Shown here piece after piece: positions 11,597 through 20,926 of a stretch of DNA of 64,000 nt. How positions within the stretch are numbered: position 1 is the first letter of the stretch; the number at the start of each line of letters is the position of its first letter. The notes below the pieces were generated by a model. It did no database searches. It was not told the DNA's origin and saw nothing but the letters and a program-made list of their open reading frames with translations. The position numbers were made by a program, and so were the translations under genes. Location of the stretch: the NCBI GenBank assembly GCA_027676805.1, contig JAQENU010000010.1:1275-65274 (forward strand), read 5' to 3'. The stretch is from Coprobacillaceae bacterium UN01-12pH3A. GTDB taxonomy: Bacteria; Bacillota_I; Bacilli_A; Erysipelotrichales; Coprobacillaceae.

Positions 11597-11610
11597 GGTT
11601 AATTCCTCCT

Positions 11611-14600
11611 CTATTCATCTTCGTCTTCAAAATTATCTTCTTCATCAAGGTCGTCTTCATTTTCATCTTCATCGAATTCCAACTCGATATCCAAATCCAT
11701 ATCTTCTTCTAGAATATCTTCATCCTCTTCGATATCTGTTTCTTCAACGACTTCCTCTACGACTTCAGTTACGCCATTATTGACATCTTCAATTGAAGTT
11801 GGGAATCTTCTTTCCTCTTCTTCAATCTTTCTCATATCAATTTCATTACCATCGTCATCCAATAAACGAACGTCCAATGCTAATGCTTGTAATTCTTTTT
11901 TCAATACTCTGAACGCCTCAGGTAATCCCGGTTCAGGTAATTTTTGTCCTTTAACGATCGCTTCATATGTTTTAACACGACCGACAACATCATCAGACTT
12001 AACGGTTAAGATTTCACGTAATGTATAAGCGGCACCATAAGCTTCCAATGCCCAAATTTCCATTTCCCCAAATCTTTGTCCACCGTTTTGTGCTTTACCA
12101 CCAAGCGGCTGCTGTGTAACTAATGAGTAAGGTCCGACTGAACGCGCATGTAATTTATCATCAACCATGTGGGCTAACTTAATCATGTACATGATTCCGA
12201 CAGAGATTTTTGAATCGAAATAATCTCCTGTCTGACCGCTGATCACCCATTGCTTACCATCTTTTGCCATTCCGGCTTCTTCCATGATGTTTTCCAAGTC
12301 ATTACGATGTAAACCATCGAATGCCGGTGTTGCGATATATAATCCCAATTGCTTAGCAGCATATCCTAAGTGAAGTTCCAATACCTGTCCGATGTTCATA
12401 CGGCTTGGTACCCCTAATGGGTTCAACATGATATCAAGCGGTGTTCCATCTTCTAAGTGCGGCATGTCTTCGATTGGCAAGATACGTGAGATAACCCCTT
12501 TGTTACCATGACGTCCGGCCATTTTATCTCCTTCAGAGATTTTACGTTTCTGAACGATGTAAACTTTAATGACTTGGTTTACGCCCGGCTGTAAGTCATC
12601 TCCATTTTTTCTTGAGAAAACTTTGATATCATGAACGATACCTGCTCCGCCATGAGGAACTCTTAATGAGTTGTCTTTAACTTCTCTTGATTTTTCACCA
12701 AAGATCGCTAACAGCAATTTTTCTTCTGCTGATAGTTCGGCTTGTCCTTTTGGTGTTACTTTCCCAACTAGGATGTCGCCTTCTTTTACTTCTGCCCCGA
12801 TCATGATGATTCCTGTTTCGTTTAAGTTCTTACGAGCGTCTTCCCCAACGTTAGGAATATCACGTGTGATTTCTTCTGGGCCTAATTTTGTATCACGGCA
12901 TTCAATGCTGTATTCTTCAATATGAATGGATGTATACACATCTTCCTTCACCAGTCTTTCAGACATGATGATGGCATCTTCGTAGTTATATCCGTTCCAT
13001 TCCATGAATCCGACTAATACGTTTTGTCCTAATGCCAGTTCTCCTTGCTCCATCGCTGGACCATCGGCAATAACTTCACCTTTAGCCACTCTTTCTCCTA
13101 CTTTAACGATTGGAGAATGATTGATACAAGTTCCGGCATTGGAAATATAGAATTTTAACAAACGATATGTTCTTGGACCGTTTGCTTCTTCAATGATTAC
13201 CTTTTTTGCATCGACATAAGTGACGATCCCTTCTTCTTTAGCGACAACGGCACTACCAGAGTCTCTGGCTGCCTGATGCTCCATCCCGGTTCCGACAAAC
13301 GGCGTATGCGGTTTTAATAAAGGGACAGCCTGACGCTGCATGTTGGCTCCCATCAAGGCACGAGTCGCATCATCGTTTTCCAAGAACGGAATACAAGATG
13401 TGGCAACTGAAACGATCTGTTTAGGTGAAATATCGATGAAATCCACTTCTTCACGTTTCGCCATGATGTTTTCTCCTAAATGACGAGCGATAACTTGTTC
13501 ATCTAAGATTTCTCCATCTTCACTTGTTCTTACGTTTGCCTGTGCAATAACATAATTCTTTTCTACATCCGCTGTTAAATAACGCACATCACTTTCATTG
13601 ATGATAGCCTGATTAACTTTACGGTATGGTGTTTCAATAAATCCATAATCGTTTACTTTTGCATAAGAAGCTAAAGTTGTGATCAAACCGATGTTTGGAC
13701 CTTCTGGTGTTTCGATTGGACAGATACGGCCATAGTGAGAACTATGAACGTCACGCACTTCGTAGCCAGCACGGTCACGGCTTAATCCTCCTGGCCCTAA
13801 AGCAGAAAGACGACGCTTATTTGTTAATTCGGCTAATGGATTGATCTGATCCATGAACTGTGACAACTGACTTGAAGAGAAGAACTCTTTCATAGCCGCT
13901 GTTAATGGACGAATATTCGTTAAAGACTGTGGTGTTGCTGAATCCCCTTCAGCTAAAGACATTCTTTCGCGAACTACTCTTTCCATTCTTGATAAACCGA
14001 TTCTGAATTGGTTTTGGATCAATTCTCCAACAGTACGTACACGTCTGTTTCCTAAGTGGTCAATATCATCCAGTAATCCTAAACGCATCATATATTTGAT
14101 ACGGTCATCTGTCGGATATTGCAATTCATCAAAAATATCCACTAAGTTAAACATATATGAGTAAGCAGCCAGCATATCTGAGATTGTAATAAATTTGCTG
14201 TCTAAAGATAAATCTGTTCCGATAATACGCATTTTCTTTTGTTTTGTATCATCTACCCAAACGTCTACATACTGAATGGTTCCATGAGAATTCATTCTTT
14301 CATTTGTTTTAACGCTAGTTTGATGTGCCCCTGCTTCAAAGACTTCCTGTAAACGATCTAATTGATCTTTATCGATAAAAGTTCCTTCTTTTAATACCAC
14401 ATTGCCATCTACATCAACGATGTCCTGAGCCAATACGCGTGTATAAAGACGGTCTAATAAGCTTAATTTTTTACCGAATTTGAAACGACCGGCGCTTGCC
14501 AAGTCATATCTTTTCGGATCGAAGAATTTTGTGAATAATAAATTGTTGGCACCGTCTAAAGTAGCCGGTTCACCAGGTCTCAATTTGTTATAGATTTCAA

Positions 14601-15306
14601 TTAATGCTTCTTCTGTGTTATGTGTTGGATCCTTCGCTAAAGTATTGGTAATATACTCATGTTCGCCAAACACTTCAATGATATCTTCATCGGTTGAAAG
14701 ACCTAAAGCACGAAGCAAGATCGTTCCAGGGATCTTTCTAGTACGGTCAATACGCACATTTAATACATTTTTAGCATCATTTTCAAATTCTAACCAGGTA
14801 CCACGTGACGGAATGACACTTCCGGCAAAAACAGTTTTCCCGCTTTTGTCCACCGCATCATTAAAATAAGCTCCTGGAGAACGAACTAACTGAGAAACGA
14901 TGACACGTTCCGCTCCATTGATAATAAAGGTTCCTCCATCCGTCATTAATGGAAAATCACCCATAAATACTTCATTTTCTTTAATTTCACCGGTATTGGT
15001 GTTTACTAAACGTAACGTAGCTCTTAACGGTGCCGCATAGTTAGTATCACGATCTTTACTTTCATCAGCAGAGAATTTCTCCTGATCAAAATAACAATCC
15101 ACAAATTCTAATGATAAAGTTTCATTGTAATTCTTAATAGGATATATATCATGAAAAACTTCCTTGATTCCTTCTTCTCTAAACCAACGATAAGAATCCG
15201 TTTGGATCTCAACGAGATTAGGTAATTCCAAAGAACCACTGATTCTTGAATAATTACGACGAGTTATTCTGCTTTTTTCGCGCGTTTTGTTTTGTTCCAC
15301 GTACAT
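11611..15306 (-). CDS. rpoB: RNA polymerase beta subunit
   Basis: Catalytic beta subunit, 1231 aa. The rifampicin pocket lies near residues 477-505 ([20 protein letters not shown]). The position matching E. coli His526 is Asn496 (codon 13819-13821) and that matching Asn518 is Ile; both depart from the usual FMDQxNPLxELTHKRR. The protein ends with about 60 strongly acidic residues. The ATG at 15306 follows AAAGGGG. It is expressed from its own promoter (15385-15413) and possibly by read-through from rplJL. Asn at the 526 position is known to make Spiroplasma RNA polymerase rifampicin-resistant, so intrinsic resistance is inferred here. Confidence 0.98.
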   Translation of the reverse strand: MYVEQNKTREKSRITRRNYSRISGSLELPNLVEIQTDSYRWFREEGIKEVFHDIYPIKNYNETLSLEFVDCYFDQEKFSADESKDRDTNYAAPLRATLRLVNTNTGEIKENEVFMGDFPLMTDGGTFIINGAERVIVSQLVRSPGAYFNDAVDKSGKTVFAGSVIPSRGTWLEFENDAKNVLNVRIDRTRKIPGTILLRALGLSTDEDIIEVFGEHEYITNTLAKDPTHNTEEALIEIYNKLRPGEPATLDGANNLLFTKFFDPKRYDLASAGRFKFGKKLSLLDRLYTRVLAQDIVDVDGNVVLKEGTFIDKDQLDRLQEVFEAGAHQTSVKTNERMNSHGTIQYVDVWVDDTKQKKMRIIGTDLSLDSKFITISDMLAAYSYMFNLVDIFDELQYPTDDRIKYMMRLGLLDDIDHLGNRRVRTVGELIQNQFRIGLSRMERVVRERMSLAEGDSATPQSLTNIRPLTAAMKEFFSSSQLSQFMDQINPLAELTNKRRLSALGPGGLSRDRAGYEVRDVHSSHYGRICPIETPEGPNIGLITTLASYAKVNDYGFIETPYRKVNQAIINESDVRYLTADVEKNYVIAQANVRTSEDGEILDEQVIARHLGENIMAKREEVDFIDISPKQIVSVATSCIPFLENDDATRALMGANMQRQAVPLLKPHTPFVGTGMEHQAARDSGSAVVAKEEGIVTYVDAKKVIIEEANGPRTYRLLKFYISNAGTCINHSPIVKVGERVAKGEVIADGPAMEQGELALGQNVLVGFMEWNGYNYEDAIIMSERLVKEDVYTSIHIEEYSIECRDTKLGPEEITRDIPNVGEDARKNLNETGIIMIGAEVKEGDILVGKVTPKGQAELSAEEKLLLAIFGEKSREVKDNSLRVPHGGAGIVHDIKVFSRKNGDDLQPGVNQVIKVYIVQKRKISEGDKMAGRHGNKGVISRILPIEDMPHLEDGTPLDIMLNPLGVPSRMNIGQVLELHLGYAAKQLGLYIATPAFDGLHRNDLENIMEEAGMAKDGKQWVISGQTGDYFDSKISVGIMYMIKLAHMVDDKLHARSVGPYSLVTQQPLGGKAQNGGQRFGEMEIWALEAYGAAYTLREILTVKSDDVVGRVKTYEAIVKGQKLPEPGLPEAFRVLKKELQALALDVRLLDDDGNEIDMRKIEEEERRFPTSIEDVNNGVTEVVEEVVEETDIEEDEDILEEDMDLDIELEFDEDENEDDLDEEDNFEDEDE

Positions 15307-15348
15307 CCACCCCTTTAAAGTTCTCTATTTCCATGTTTAGGTAGCATA

Positions 15349-15440
15349 AAAATCCCACTTTTAAACATTAATAGGCATTTTAATATGCTAGCACAAGTTT
15401 TTCCATAAGTCAAGCACTTCAATGTCAAAAGTAGGATTTT
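15349..15440 (-). promoter_or_regulatory. 14-bp inverted repeat enclosing the rpoB promoter
   Basis: The segments 15349-15362 and 15427-15440 are complementary over 14 bp with one mismatch that is a G-U pair in minus-strand RNA. The 64-nt loop holds the whole rpoB promoter, and the 3' arm runs into TTTTT. RNA reading through from the upstream gene could fold into a terminator, whereas RNA started at the internal promoter contains only one arm. An attenuation role is inferred. Confidence 0.5.
15385..15413 (-). promoter_or_regulatory. rpoBC promoter
   Basis: TTGACT (15408-15413), 17-bp spacer and extended -10 TGC-TAGCAT (-10 at 15385-15390) on the minus strand. Confidence 0.7.
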
Positions 15441-15442
15441 GT

Positions 15443-16039
15443 TTATTCTTTCTTTGATTTTAAGATATAATACCCTTTATCTTTTTTTACGACCTCACAA
15501 TTGCCAAATACTTCATTCATTTTGCTTTTGGCACTGGGAGCCCCCTGTTTTTTCTGAATCACGATCCATAGCTCACCATCGGCATTAAGATGATCATACG
15601 CTTTTTCCAAGATCTGATGCACCACTTCTTTTCCGGCACGGATTGGCGGATTGCTCACAATCAGATCGAACGATTTTTCTACGTTATCATAAATATAGCT
15701 TTTATAGATTGCCACATCTTGAATATTATTGGCTTCTGTATTTTTTCTGCACAGGTCCAATGCACGATCATTGACATCGACCATTTCCATTGTCAGCCAT
15801 GGATAAACGGTTTTCAGACAAATGCCAAAGGTACCATAACCACAGCCTACATCAAGCAATGTTTTTTTAGTTTCGTCGACCGTAATGGCATCTAATAATA
15901 CTCGAGATCCATAATCTATCATCGTTTTAGAAAAAACACCATGATCACTCGTAAAATTCAGTGCATGCCCTCGATAGTCATATTGAAAAGCAACAGGTTC
16001 ACTGATTAAATCTGTATTATCTGTATAATAGTGCTTCAT
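15443..16039 (-). CDS. Class I methyltransferase, RsmC/YbxB type
   Basis: SAM-dependent methyltransferase with LLDVGCGYGTFG (motif I, near residue 62) and the SNPPIRAG motif near 129. Asn-Pro-Pro in this place is typical of enzymes that methylate an exocyclic amino group, such as the 16S rRNA guanine-N2 methyltransferases. Bacillus carries ybxB in the same slot between rplL and rpoB. The ATG overlaps the stop of the upstream small membrane gene by 4 bp, so the two are translationally coupled. rRNA as substrate is inferred from family and context. Confidence 0.85.
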   Translation of the reverse strand: MKHYYTDNTDLISEPVAFQYDYRGHALNFTSDHGVFSKTMIDYGSRVLLDAITVDETKKTLLDVGCGYGTFGICLKTVYPWLTMEMVDVNDRALDLCRKNTEANNIQDVAIYKSYIYDNVEKSFDLIVSNPPIRAGKEVVHQILEKAYDHLNADGELWIVIQKKQGAPSAKSKMNEVFGNCEVVKKDKGYYILKSKKE

Positions 16040-16299
16040 GACTTCCCTCCACTCTTTTTAAAGTAAAAAACCCACAAACCTCCGATGAGAACGGCATCTA
16101 TGCCTATAAATAAAACAGCAGTTAACAACTTCTGATCTAAAAACATTTGAATTCCTAAAGAAAGTATACCCAAAACAATGAAGCCATAAAACATCATGAC
16201 AAGCAATAAGATAGGATAACGAATCCATTTAGAAAGCTTCTTGTTTTTTGTTATTTCCATGACTGCCTCTAAAATTACTTCACCAATAAATTCAAGCAT
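16036..16299 (-). CDS. Small two-helix membrane protein of unknown function
   Basis: 87 aa from the ATG at 16299, which follows GGAGAAGGAG; an upstream TTG start would add eight residues and swallow that site. Two hydrophobic helices lie at about 27-48 and 58-78, joined by a short loop, with a basic C-terminal tail (FYFKKSGGKS). It lies directly after the rplL terminator and overlaps the methyltransferase start by 4 bp. I do not recognise the family. Placement inside the ribosomal cluster may be incidental. Confidence 0.65.
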   Translation of the reverse strand: MLEFIGEVILEAVMEITKNKKLSKWIRYPILLLVMMFYGFIVLGILSLGIQMFLDQKLLTAVLFIGIDAVLIGGLWVFYFKKSGGKS

Positions 16300-16322
16300 A
16301 TCTTCTCCTTCTCCAATAAACA

Positions 16323-16349
16323 AAAGAGCCCTAAAATTTAGGACTCTTT
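16323..16349 (-). terminator. Terminator after rplL
   Basis: A stem of about 13 bp with one mismatch and a very short loop, followed on the minus strand by TTTTG. It ends the rplJL unit and probably leaks into the downstream genes. Confidence 0.75.
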
Positions 16350-16361
16350 ATTTTAAATCAA

Positions 16362-16733
16362 TTATTTAACTTCTACAGTAGCTCCAGCTGCTTCTAATTT
16401 TTCTTTGATTCCAGCAGCTTCATCAGCTGAGATGTTTTCTTTGATTGTTCCAGGTAATTTGTCAACTAAACCTTTAGCATCAACTAAACCTAATCCAGTG
16501 ATTTCTCTTACAGCTTTGATAACTGCAACTTTAGTAGCTCCAGCTTCAGTTAATGTAACAGTTACTTGTGCAGGTGCAGCATCAGCAGCAGCTTCTCCAC
16601 CAGCAACAACAGCTACAGGAGCAGCAGCAGTTACATCAAATTTTTCTTCGATTGCTTTTACTAAGTCATTTAATTCTAAGATAGTAGCTTCTTCTAAGTA
16701 AGCTAAGATGTCTTCATGTGATAATTTTGCCAT
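16362..16733 (-). CDS. rplL: 50S ribosomal protein L7/L12
   Basis: Stalk protein that recruits translational GTPases. It has an N-terminal dimerisation helix (~1-30), an Ala/Val-rich hinge (~35-55) and a conserved C-terminal domain with [20 protein letters not shown]. 123 aa is normal. It lies 19 bp after rplJ and is followed by a terminator, so the two stalk proteins form one unit. Confidence 0.98.
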   Translation of the reverse strand: MAKLSHEDILAYLEEATILELNDLVKAIEEKFDVTAAAPVAVVAGGEAAADAAPAQVTVTLTEAGATKVAVIKAVREITGLGLVDAKGLVDKLPGTIKENISADEAAGIKEKLEAAGATVEVK

Positions 16734-16752
16734 TTTTCTTTTCCTCCGTTAA

Positions 16753-17271
16753 TTAAGCTTCTTGTGCAGCTTCTTCAGATCCGCCTCTAGCGTCTGATAC
16801 TGCTTTTACAACACGTGCAAATTTACTGATTGGTGCTTGTAAGCATCCAAGTAACATAGAGTACATACCTTCTCTGTTTGGTAATTTTGCGATTTCTTTC
16901 ATTTCGTCTTGACCTAAGACTTTTCCTTCAACGATCCCAGCTTTGATCACTAATAAATCATTTTTCTTAGCGAAGTCAGCTAAAATTCTTGCAGGCGCTA
17001 CAGCATCGTTTGTTCCGAATGCAATAGCGTTAGGTCCAACTAATTGAGAATTGATTTCTCCATACCCTAAGCTTTCAGTAGCTCTTTGTACCATTTTGTT
17101 TTTGTAAACTTTGAATTCAACGTTTTCTGCTCTTAATGCTCTACGTAATTCAGTTACTTCAGCCACTGATAGACCACGGTATTCTACAACAACAGCAGAT
17201 TGAGCGTTTTGAAATTTTTCAGCGATTTCAGAAACGACAACTTTTTTTGCTTCAATTGCTTGTGCAGACAT
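16753..17271 (-). CDS. rplJ: 50S ribosomal protein L10
   Basis: Stalk base that anchors L7/L12 dimers. N-terminal AIEAKKVVVSEIAEKF and the VEYRGLSVAEVTELRRALR stretch identify it; 172 aa is typical. A structured leader with a terminator precedes it, so the L10-L12 complex probably controls its own synthesis by attenuation, as known in Bacillus. Confidence 0.97.
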   Translation of the reverse strand: MSAQAIEAKKVVVSEIAEKFQNAQSAVVVEYRGLSVAEVTELRRALRAENVEFKVYKNKMVQRATESLGYGEINSQLVGPNAIAFGTNDAVAPARILADFAKKNDLLVIKAGIVEGKVLGQDEMKEIAKLPNREGMYSMLLGCLQAPISKFARVVKAVSDARGGSEEAAQEA

Positions 17272-17318
17272 TGTTACACCTCCTATTAAATTTTTAATAT
17301 ATGCAACAATATATCCTA

Positions 17319-17440
17319 ATAAAAACCCTCAGATTGCTCCGAGGGTTATGTCAGCGTTAAAAAACGATAACACCTCGGCAACATAATTAAACTTTCGTCG
17401 TTGCTGTCTACGGTATATTGGTTGCGTCTAGTTTGTTTGC
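17319..17440 (-). ncRNA. L10 leader with attenuator terminator
   Basis: The 172-nt gap between rplA and rplJ is too long for simple spacing and rich in GC-containing stems. It ends in a clear intrinsic terminator (stem 17324-17330 with 17341-17347, then a T-run on the minus strand). This position and form match the L10 leader family, in which L10(L12)4 binding promotes termination. The exact 5' end and kink-turn were not resolved. Confidence 0.75.
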
Positions 17441-17443
17441 TAA

Positions 17444-18130
17444 TTAGATAGCAGTTGCTACTTTGATGCTTGGTCCCATTGTTGATGACACTGCGATGTT
17501 TTTCATATAAACACCTTTAGCACTAGCTGGTTTAGCTTTTACTAATACATCATAGATAGCCATATAGTTTTGTACTAACTTTTCAGCATCGAAAGATACT
17601 TTTCCGATTGTTACATGAACATTTCCTTGTTTGTCAGTACGGTATGTTACTTTACCAGCTTTAACTTCGTTAACAGCCTTAGTAACATCCATTGTTACAG
17701 TTCCAGTTTTAGGGTTAGGCATTAAACCTTTAGGTCCTAAAATACGACCTAATTTACCTAATTCAGCCATCATATCTGGAGTAGCGATCATTACTTCGAA
17801 GTCTAGCCAACCTTTTTTGATTTCTTCTAAAACTTCGTTTCCGCCTACTACGTCAGCTCCGGCAGCTTTAGCTTCTTCAGCTTTAGCTCCTTGAGCTACT
17901 ACTAATACTTTTTTAGATTTTCCAGTACCGTTAGGTAATACGATAGCGCCACGTAACTGTTGGTCAGCATGACGTGTATCTAATCCTAATTTGAAAGCAA
18001 CATCCACAGTTGCATCAAATTTTACTGTACTTGTTTTCTTTACTAATTCGATAGCTTCTTCGATTGAATAAGCTGTTCCTTTTTCGATTAAAGCTTTCGC
18101 TTCAACGTATTTCTTACCTTTCTTAGCCAT
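17444..18130 (-). CDS. rplA: 50S ribosomal protein L1
   Basis: L1-stalk protein involved in E-site tRNA release; in many bacteria it also represses rplKA translation. [17 protein letters not shown] at the N-terminus, [13 protein letters not shown] near 64 and [17 protein letters not shown] near 128 are diagnostic. The 228-aa length is normal. GGAGG precedes the ATG, and it lies 82 bp after rplK in one operon. Confidence 0.98.
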   Translation of the reverse strand: MAKKGKKYVEAKALIEKGTAYSIEEAIELVKKTSTVKFDATVDVAFKLGLDTRHADQQLRGAIVLPNGTGKSKKVLVVAQGAKAEEAKAAGADVVGGNEVLEEIKKGWLDFEVMIATPDMMAELGKLGRILGPKGLMPNPKTGTVTMDVTKAVNEVKAGKVTYRTDKQGNVHVTIGKVSFDAEKLVQNYMAIYDVLVKAKPASAKGVYMKNIAVSSTMGPSIKVATAI

Positions 18131-18212
18131 TTTGCTTCCTCCTTAAGTGGTAATAACGGATCATCCTCCCACGAGGTTGTTATATCCTTAACTTTTTAAC
18201 TTTACATCAAGA

Positions 18213-18629
18213 TTAAAACGCTTCTACTTCAATACCCATATTACGTGCAGTTCCGGCAACAATTTTCATTGCTCCTTCGATATCATTAGCATTTAAATCT
18301 GGCATTTTGTATTCAGCGATCTCTCTTAACTTATCAGCTGAAAGAGTAGCTACTGTTTCTTTTCCAGGGTTGCTAGATCCTTTTTTAACTCCACAAGCTT
18401 TTAAGATTTTTTCAGCTGCTGGTGCTGTTTTTAATACAAAGGTAAAATCTTTGTCTTCAAAAACAGTGATGACAACTGGTACTGTTTCACCCATACGATC
18501 TCTTGTCTGATCATTGAATGCAGTACAAAATTTAGGCATTTGAATCCCTGCACCTGCTAATGCTGGTCCCGGTTTCGCTTGTCCTGCTTGGAATTGAATC
18601 TTAACTGTTTTTAATACTTTTTTACTCAC
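18213..18629 (-). CDS. rplK: 50S ribosomal protein L11 with shortened proline loop
   Basis: Binds 23S rRNA at the GTPase centre. I choose the GTG at 18629 (138 aa), because the upstream GTG at 18638 overlaps the AGGAGG ribosome-binding site. The C-terminal half (KMPDLNANDIEGAMKIVAGT) is canonical. In the N-terminal domain the run AGQAKPGPALAGAG is four residues shorter than the usual AGxANPxPPVGPALGQxG, which removes two prolines. Thiostrepton- and micrococcin-resistance changes map to this loop. It may be a lineage trait. rplKA has its own promoter; nusG, usually next door, is separated by an opposite-strand gene. Confidence 0.95.
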   Translation of the reverse strand: MSKKVLKTVKIQFQAGQAKPGPALAGAGIQMPKFCTAFNDQTRDRMGETVPVVITVFEDKDFTFVLKTAPAAEKILKACGVKKGSSNPGKETVATLSADKLREIAEYKMPDLNANDIEGAMKIVAGTARNMGIEVEAF

Positions 18630-18719
18630 GCGACACACCTCCTATAAAATTTGTCCGTGCTGTGGTCTATCGGACATTGTCCTTCCACGCTTGGTTAACA
18701 CATACTGTGCCGATTACTT

Positions 18720-18747
18720 ATTTTACATTAAATCGTGTAAAATGCAA
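18720..18747 (-). promoter_or_regulatory. Probable rplKA promoter
   Basis: TTGCAT (18742-18747), 16-bp spacer and TAAAAT (18720-18725) on the minus strand. A leader of about 85 nt follows before rplK. Confidence 0.5.
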
Positions 18748-18850
18748 CACTTTTTTTCATTTTTTTCAATTTTCTTGATAGTAAGTCAAAATCTTTTTCT
18801 TCCTCTATATTTTTACCCCATCTGCCGCTATAATATTCATGGGTGATACT

Positions 18851-19306
18851 ATGAATGAATTAATGAATCAACAGCTGTCCTTATTAATTGAAGATACTGA
18901 TTACGAAATCTCTATTTTAAGCAATGCCGCCGCCCTGTTAAACGAAAGTATGAACGATGTTTCTTGGACCGGCTTCTATCTTTATCAAAACAACGAATTG
19001 ATCCTAGGTCCCTTTCAAGGCAAAGTGGCATGTACCCGCATTCCTTTAGGAAAAGGAGTCTGCGGCAACAGCGCTGCCGACAAAAAAACGTACTTAGTCC
19101 CTAATGTTCACGAATTTCCCGGACATATTGCCTGTGACAGTGCCTCAAACAGTGAGATTGTGATTCCAATCCTGCTTGACGATCAGCTTTATGGAGTCTT
19201 GGATATTGATTCCACTTCTTTTGATCGTTTCACCAAGGAAGATCAGCAAAATTTAGAAGAATTCGTTAACATTTTAGCCAAGCGCTTACTTCAATTAAAG
19301 CAGTAA
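18851..19306 (+). CDS. msrC: Free methionine-(R)-sulfoxide reductase (GAF type)
   Basis: Reduces free Met-R-sulfoxide in the cytosol using thioredoxin. The single GAF domain has the family signature LGPFQGKVACTRIPLGKGVC and FPGHIACDSASNSEIV, with three conserved cysteines (residues 61, 71 and 95 from the chosen start). I prefer the ATG at 18851 (151 aa) over the one at 18839, because GGGTGAT lies just before it and a TATAAT at 18829-18834 would put the transcript start near 18841. The leader would then be about 10 nt. It faces the opposite way to the ribosomal genes on both sides. Confidence 0.92.
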   Translation: MNELMNQQLSLLIEDTDYEISILSNAAALLNESMNDVSWTGFYLYQNNELILGPFQGKVACTRIPLGKGVCGNSAADKKTYLVPNVHEFPGHIACDSASNSEIVIPILLDDQLYGVLDIDSTSFDRFTKEDQQNLEEFVNILAKRLLQLKQ

Positions 19307-19330
19307 AGGTACCCATCAAGGTACCTTTTT
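19306..19330 (+). terminator. Terminator after msrC
   Basis: A 7-bp stem AGGTACC/GGTACCT with a 6-nt loop, then TTTTT. Confidence 0.8.
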
Positions 19331-19331
19331 A

Positions 19332-19889
19332 TTAATATTCTACTTTTTCCAGCTGTGATAATTCAACTTCCATCGGTACTAATGTTCCTAACATATCCAC
19401 CAAGATTTTTGCTTCCTGCTTATCCATGTCAATCACTTCCACTTTACCGATCTTATTTGCCATCGGTCCGGAAATCACTTTTACATCATCGCCAACCCCG
19501 AAATTAAGATTAACGATTTCACTGCGGATTCCCATCTTTTTCAAGATTGGTTCCACTTCCCCTTTTTGTAATGGGAACGGTTTTGCTCCGCCACCGGAAG
19601 AACCGATGAACCCGGTAACTCCCGAAGTGTTACGTACGATATACCATGCTTCATCTGTCATGATCATTTCAACCAAGACATATCCTGGGAACATATTTTT
19701 AGTTACATTGACTTTCTTACCGTCTTTGATTTCTGTTTCCGTATGTTCAGGAATCACAATATTAAATAAATAATCCTGCAATCCCATAGATTCTACACGT
19801 TTAATCAAGTTTTCTTTTACTTTATTTTCATGACCTGAGTATGTATTGACTACATACCATTGTCTTCCTTCGTCATTCATTCCAGCCAT
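19332..19889 (-). CDS. nusG: Transcription antitermination factor NusG
   Basis: Binds RNA polymerase and couples transcription to translation or pausing. The NGN domain (QWYVVNTYSGHENKVKENL, residues ~10-110) includes MFPGYVLVEM near 83. A C-terminal KOW domain (~130-185) has GDDVKVISGPMANKIGKV. 185 aa is normal. It follows secE by one base, as in nearly all bacteria, and is co-transcribed with secE-rpmG. Confidence 0.97.
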   Translation of the reverse strand: MAGMNDEGRQWYVVNTYSGHENKVKENLIKRVESMGLQDYLFNIVIPEHTETEIKDGKKVNVTKNMFPGYVLVEMIMTDEAWYIVRNTSGVTGFIGSSGGGAKPFPLQKGEVEPILKKMGIRSEIVNLNFGVGDDVKVISGPMANKIGKVEVIDMDKQEAKILVDMLGTLVPMEVELSQLEKVEY

Positions 19890-19890
19890 A

Positions 19891-20079
19891 TTAGTTCAAC
19901 CCCAACATTCTCAAAATTACAGCGATGATGGCATCACTGCCAAAAAAGAATAAACCTAAAACCAAGCAGAAAGCCAATACAGTGGCTGAATTTACAAACA
20001 GTTCTTTCTTTGTCAGCCATGTGACTTTTTTCATTTCTGCACGAATACCGCTAATACTGAACCAATCTCTAAATTTCAT
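19891..20079 (-). CDS. secE: Preprotein translocase subunit SecE
   Basis: Small clamp subunit of SecYEG. 62 aa, with the amphipathic stretch AEMKKVTWLTKKEL (~14-27) and a single membrane helix (~31-56), the short Gram-positive form. GGAGG precedes the ATG. It sits between rpmG and nusG. Confidence 0.95.
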   Translation of the reverse strand: MKFRDWFSISGIRAEMKKVTWLTKKELFVNSATVLAFCLVLGLFFFGSDAIIAVILRMLGLN

Positions 20080-20090
20080 ACTGGGCCTCC

Positions 20091-20240
20091 TTATTTCGTT
20101 TCTTTATGCAGGGTATGTTTCCCGCATTTCTTACAATATTTATTTAATTCCAAACGCTCTGGATTTGTTTTAGTATTCTTATATGTCGAATAATTCCTTG
20201 ATAAGCACTCTGTGCAAATCAGCGTTACTTTTTGCTTCAT
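20091..20240 (-). CDS. rpmG: 50S ribosomal protein L33
   Basis: 49-aa ribosomal protein. The translation starts [12 protein letters not shown] and ends HTLHKETK. Two CxxC pairs (Cys9/Cys12 and Cys36/Cys39) mark the zinc-binding form. The ATG follows AGGTGAT. The order sigH-rpmG-secE-nusG matches Bacillus. Confidence 0.95.
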   Translation of the reverse strand: MKQKVTLICTECLSRNYSTYKNTKTNPERLELNKYCKKCGKHTLHKETK

Positions 20241-20292
20241 TTTTCATCACCTACAATAATTAAATTTAGCATATAATCTTCTATTAGTCAAA

Positions 20293-20910
20293 TTAATGTT
20301 TGTTTAAATCAAACTTTTTTCTGATTCGGTAAATCGTATTCGATACTTTTTTGTCACTAATCGAAAGTCTTCCGGCAATCTCTTTATCACTATACCCCAG
20401 CATCTTCATTTGCGCAATATCAGAAACATATTCCATTTTGCTTTCCTCTACTGCCTGATAAACTTGATTGAGTGTTTCTTTGATGATTAAGCTTTCTGCC
20501 GGCTGATGTCCGCGATAAGGATCTGCCAGCGCATTTTCCAAACAAATCGTGCTTTCTTCATTGTCGGTTGTATACAACGGCTGGTCGAGCGAAATAAATT
20601 GATAATGAAACTTATTTTTAGCTATCGTTGCTTTCCTGACCATCGTATACCATCTTTTCTCCACACAGTTTCTGACAAATGTGCGAAATGAAGCCAGCGT
20701 ATCATGCCGATACCGATCATAAACTAAATACAAGACAATTTGCGCTTCCTGCAAGAGGTCATCTTCACTCAATGACCTTAACAAATCATAGTAATAATTA
20801 TTTAAAATCTTTTTAAAATAAACGCGATACTCTTTAAATAAAAAATGTAACGCGCATTCACTTCCCTGTAATATTAAATAAAGTAATTCATAATCATTGA
20901 CTTCTTCCAC
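20293..20910 (-). CDS. sigH: Sigma-70 family factor, divergent SigH (Spo0H) type
   Basis: 205 aa with sigma region 2 (~20-95, SEDDLLQEAQIVLYL and RYRHDTLASFRTFVRN) and a C-terminal region 4 helix-turn-helix (SDKEIAGRLSISDKKVSNTI). The linker SLDQPLYTTDNEE matches the SigH linker, which begins SLDKP. The slot between rlmB and rpmG is that of sigH in Bacillus, where it controls the onset of sporulation. Sequence divergence is large, so an early stationary or sporulation role is inferred. Start is a GTG after AGGAAATGAC. Confidence 0.8.
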   Translation of the reverse strand: MEEVNDYELLYLILQGSECALHFLFKEYRVYFKKILNNYYYDLLRSLSEDDLLQEAQIVLYLVYDRYRHDTLASFRTFVRNCVEKRWYTMVRKATIAKNKFHYQFISLDQPLYTTDNEESTICLENALADPYRGHQPAESLIIKETLNQVYQAVEESKMEYVSDIAQMKMLGYSDKEIAGRLSISDKKVSNTIYRIRKKFDLNKH

Positions 20911-20926
20911 GTCATTTCCTTTCTAC

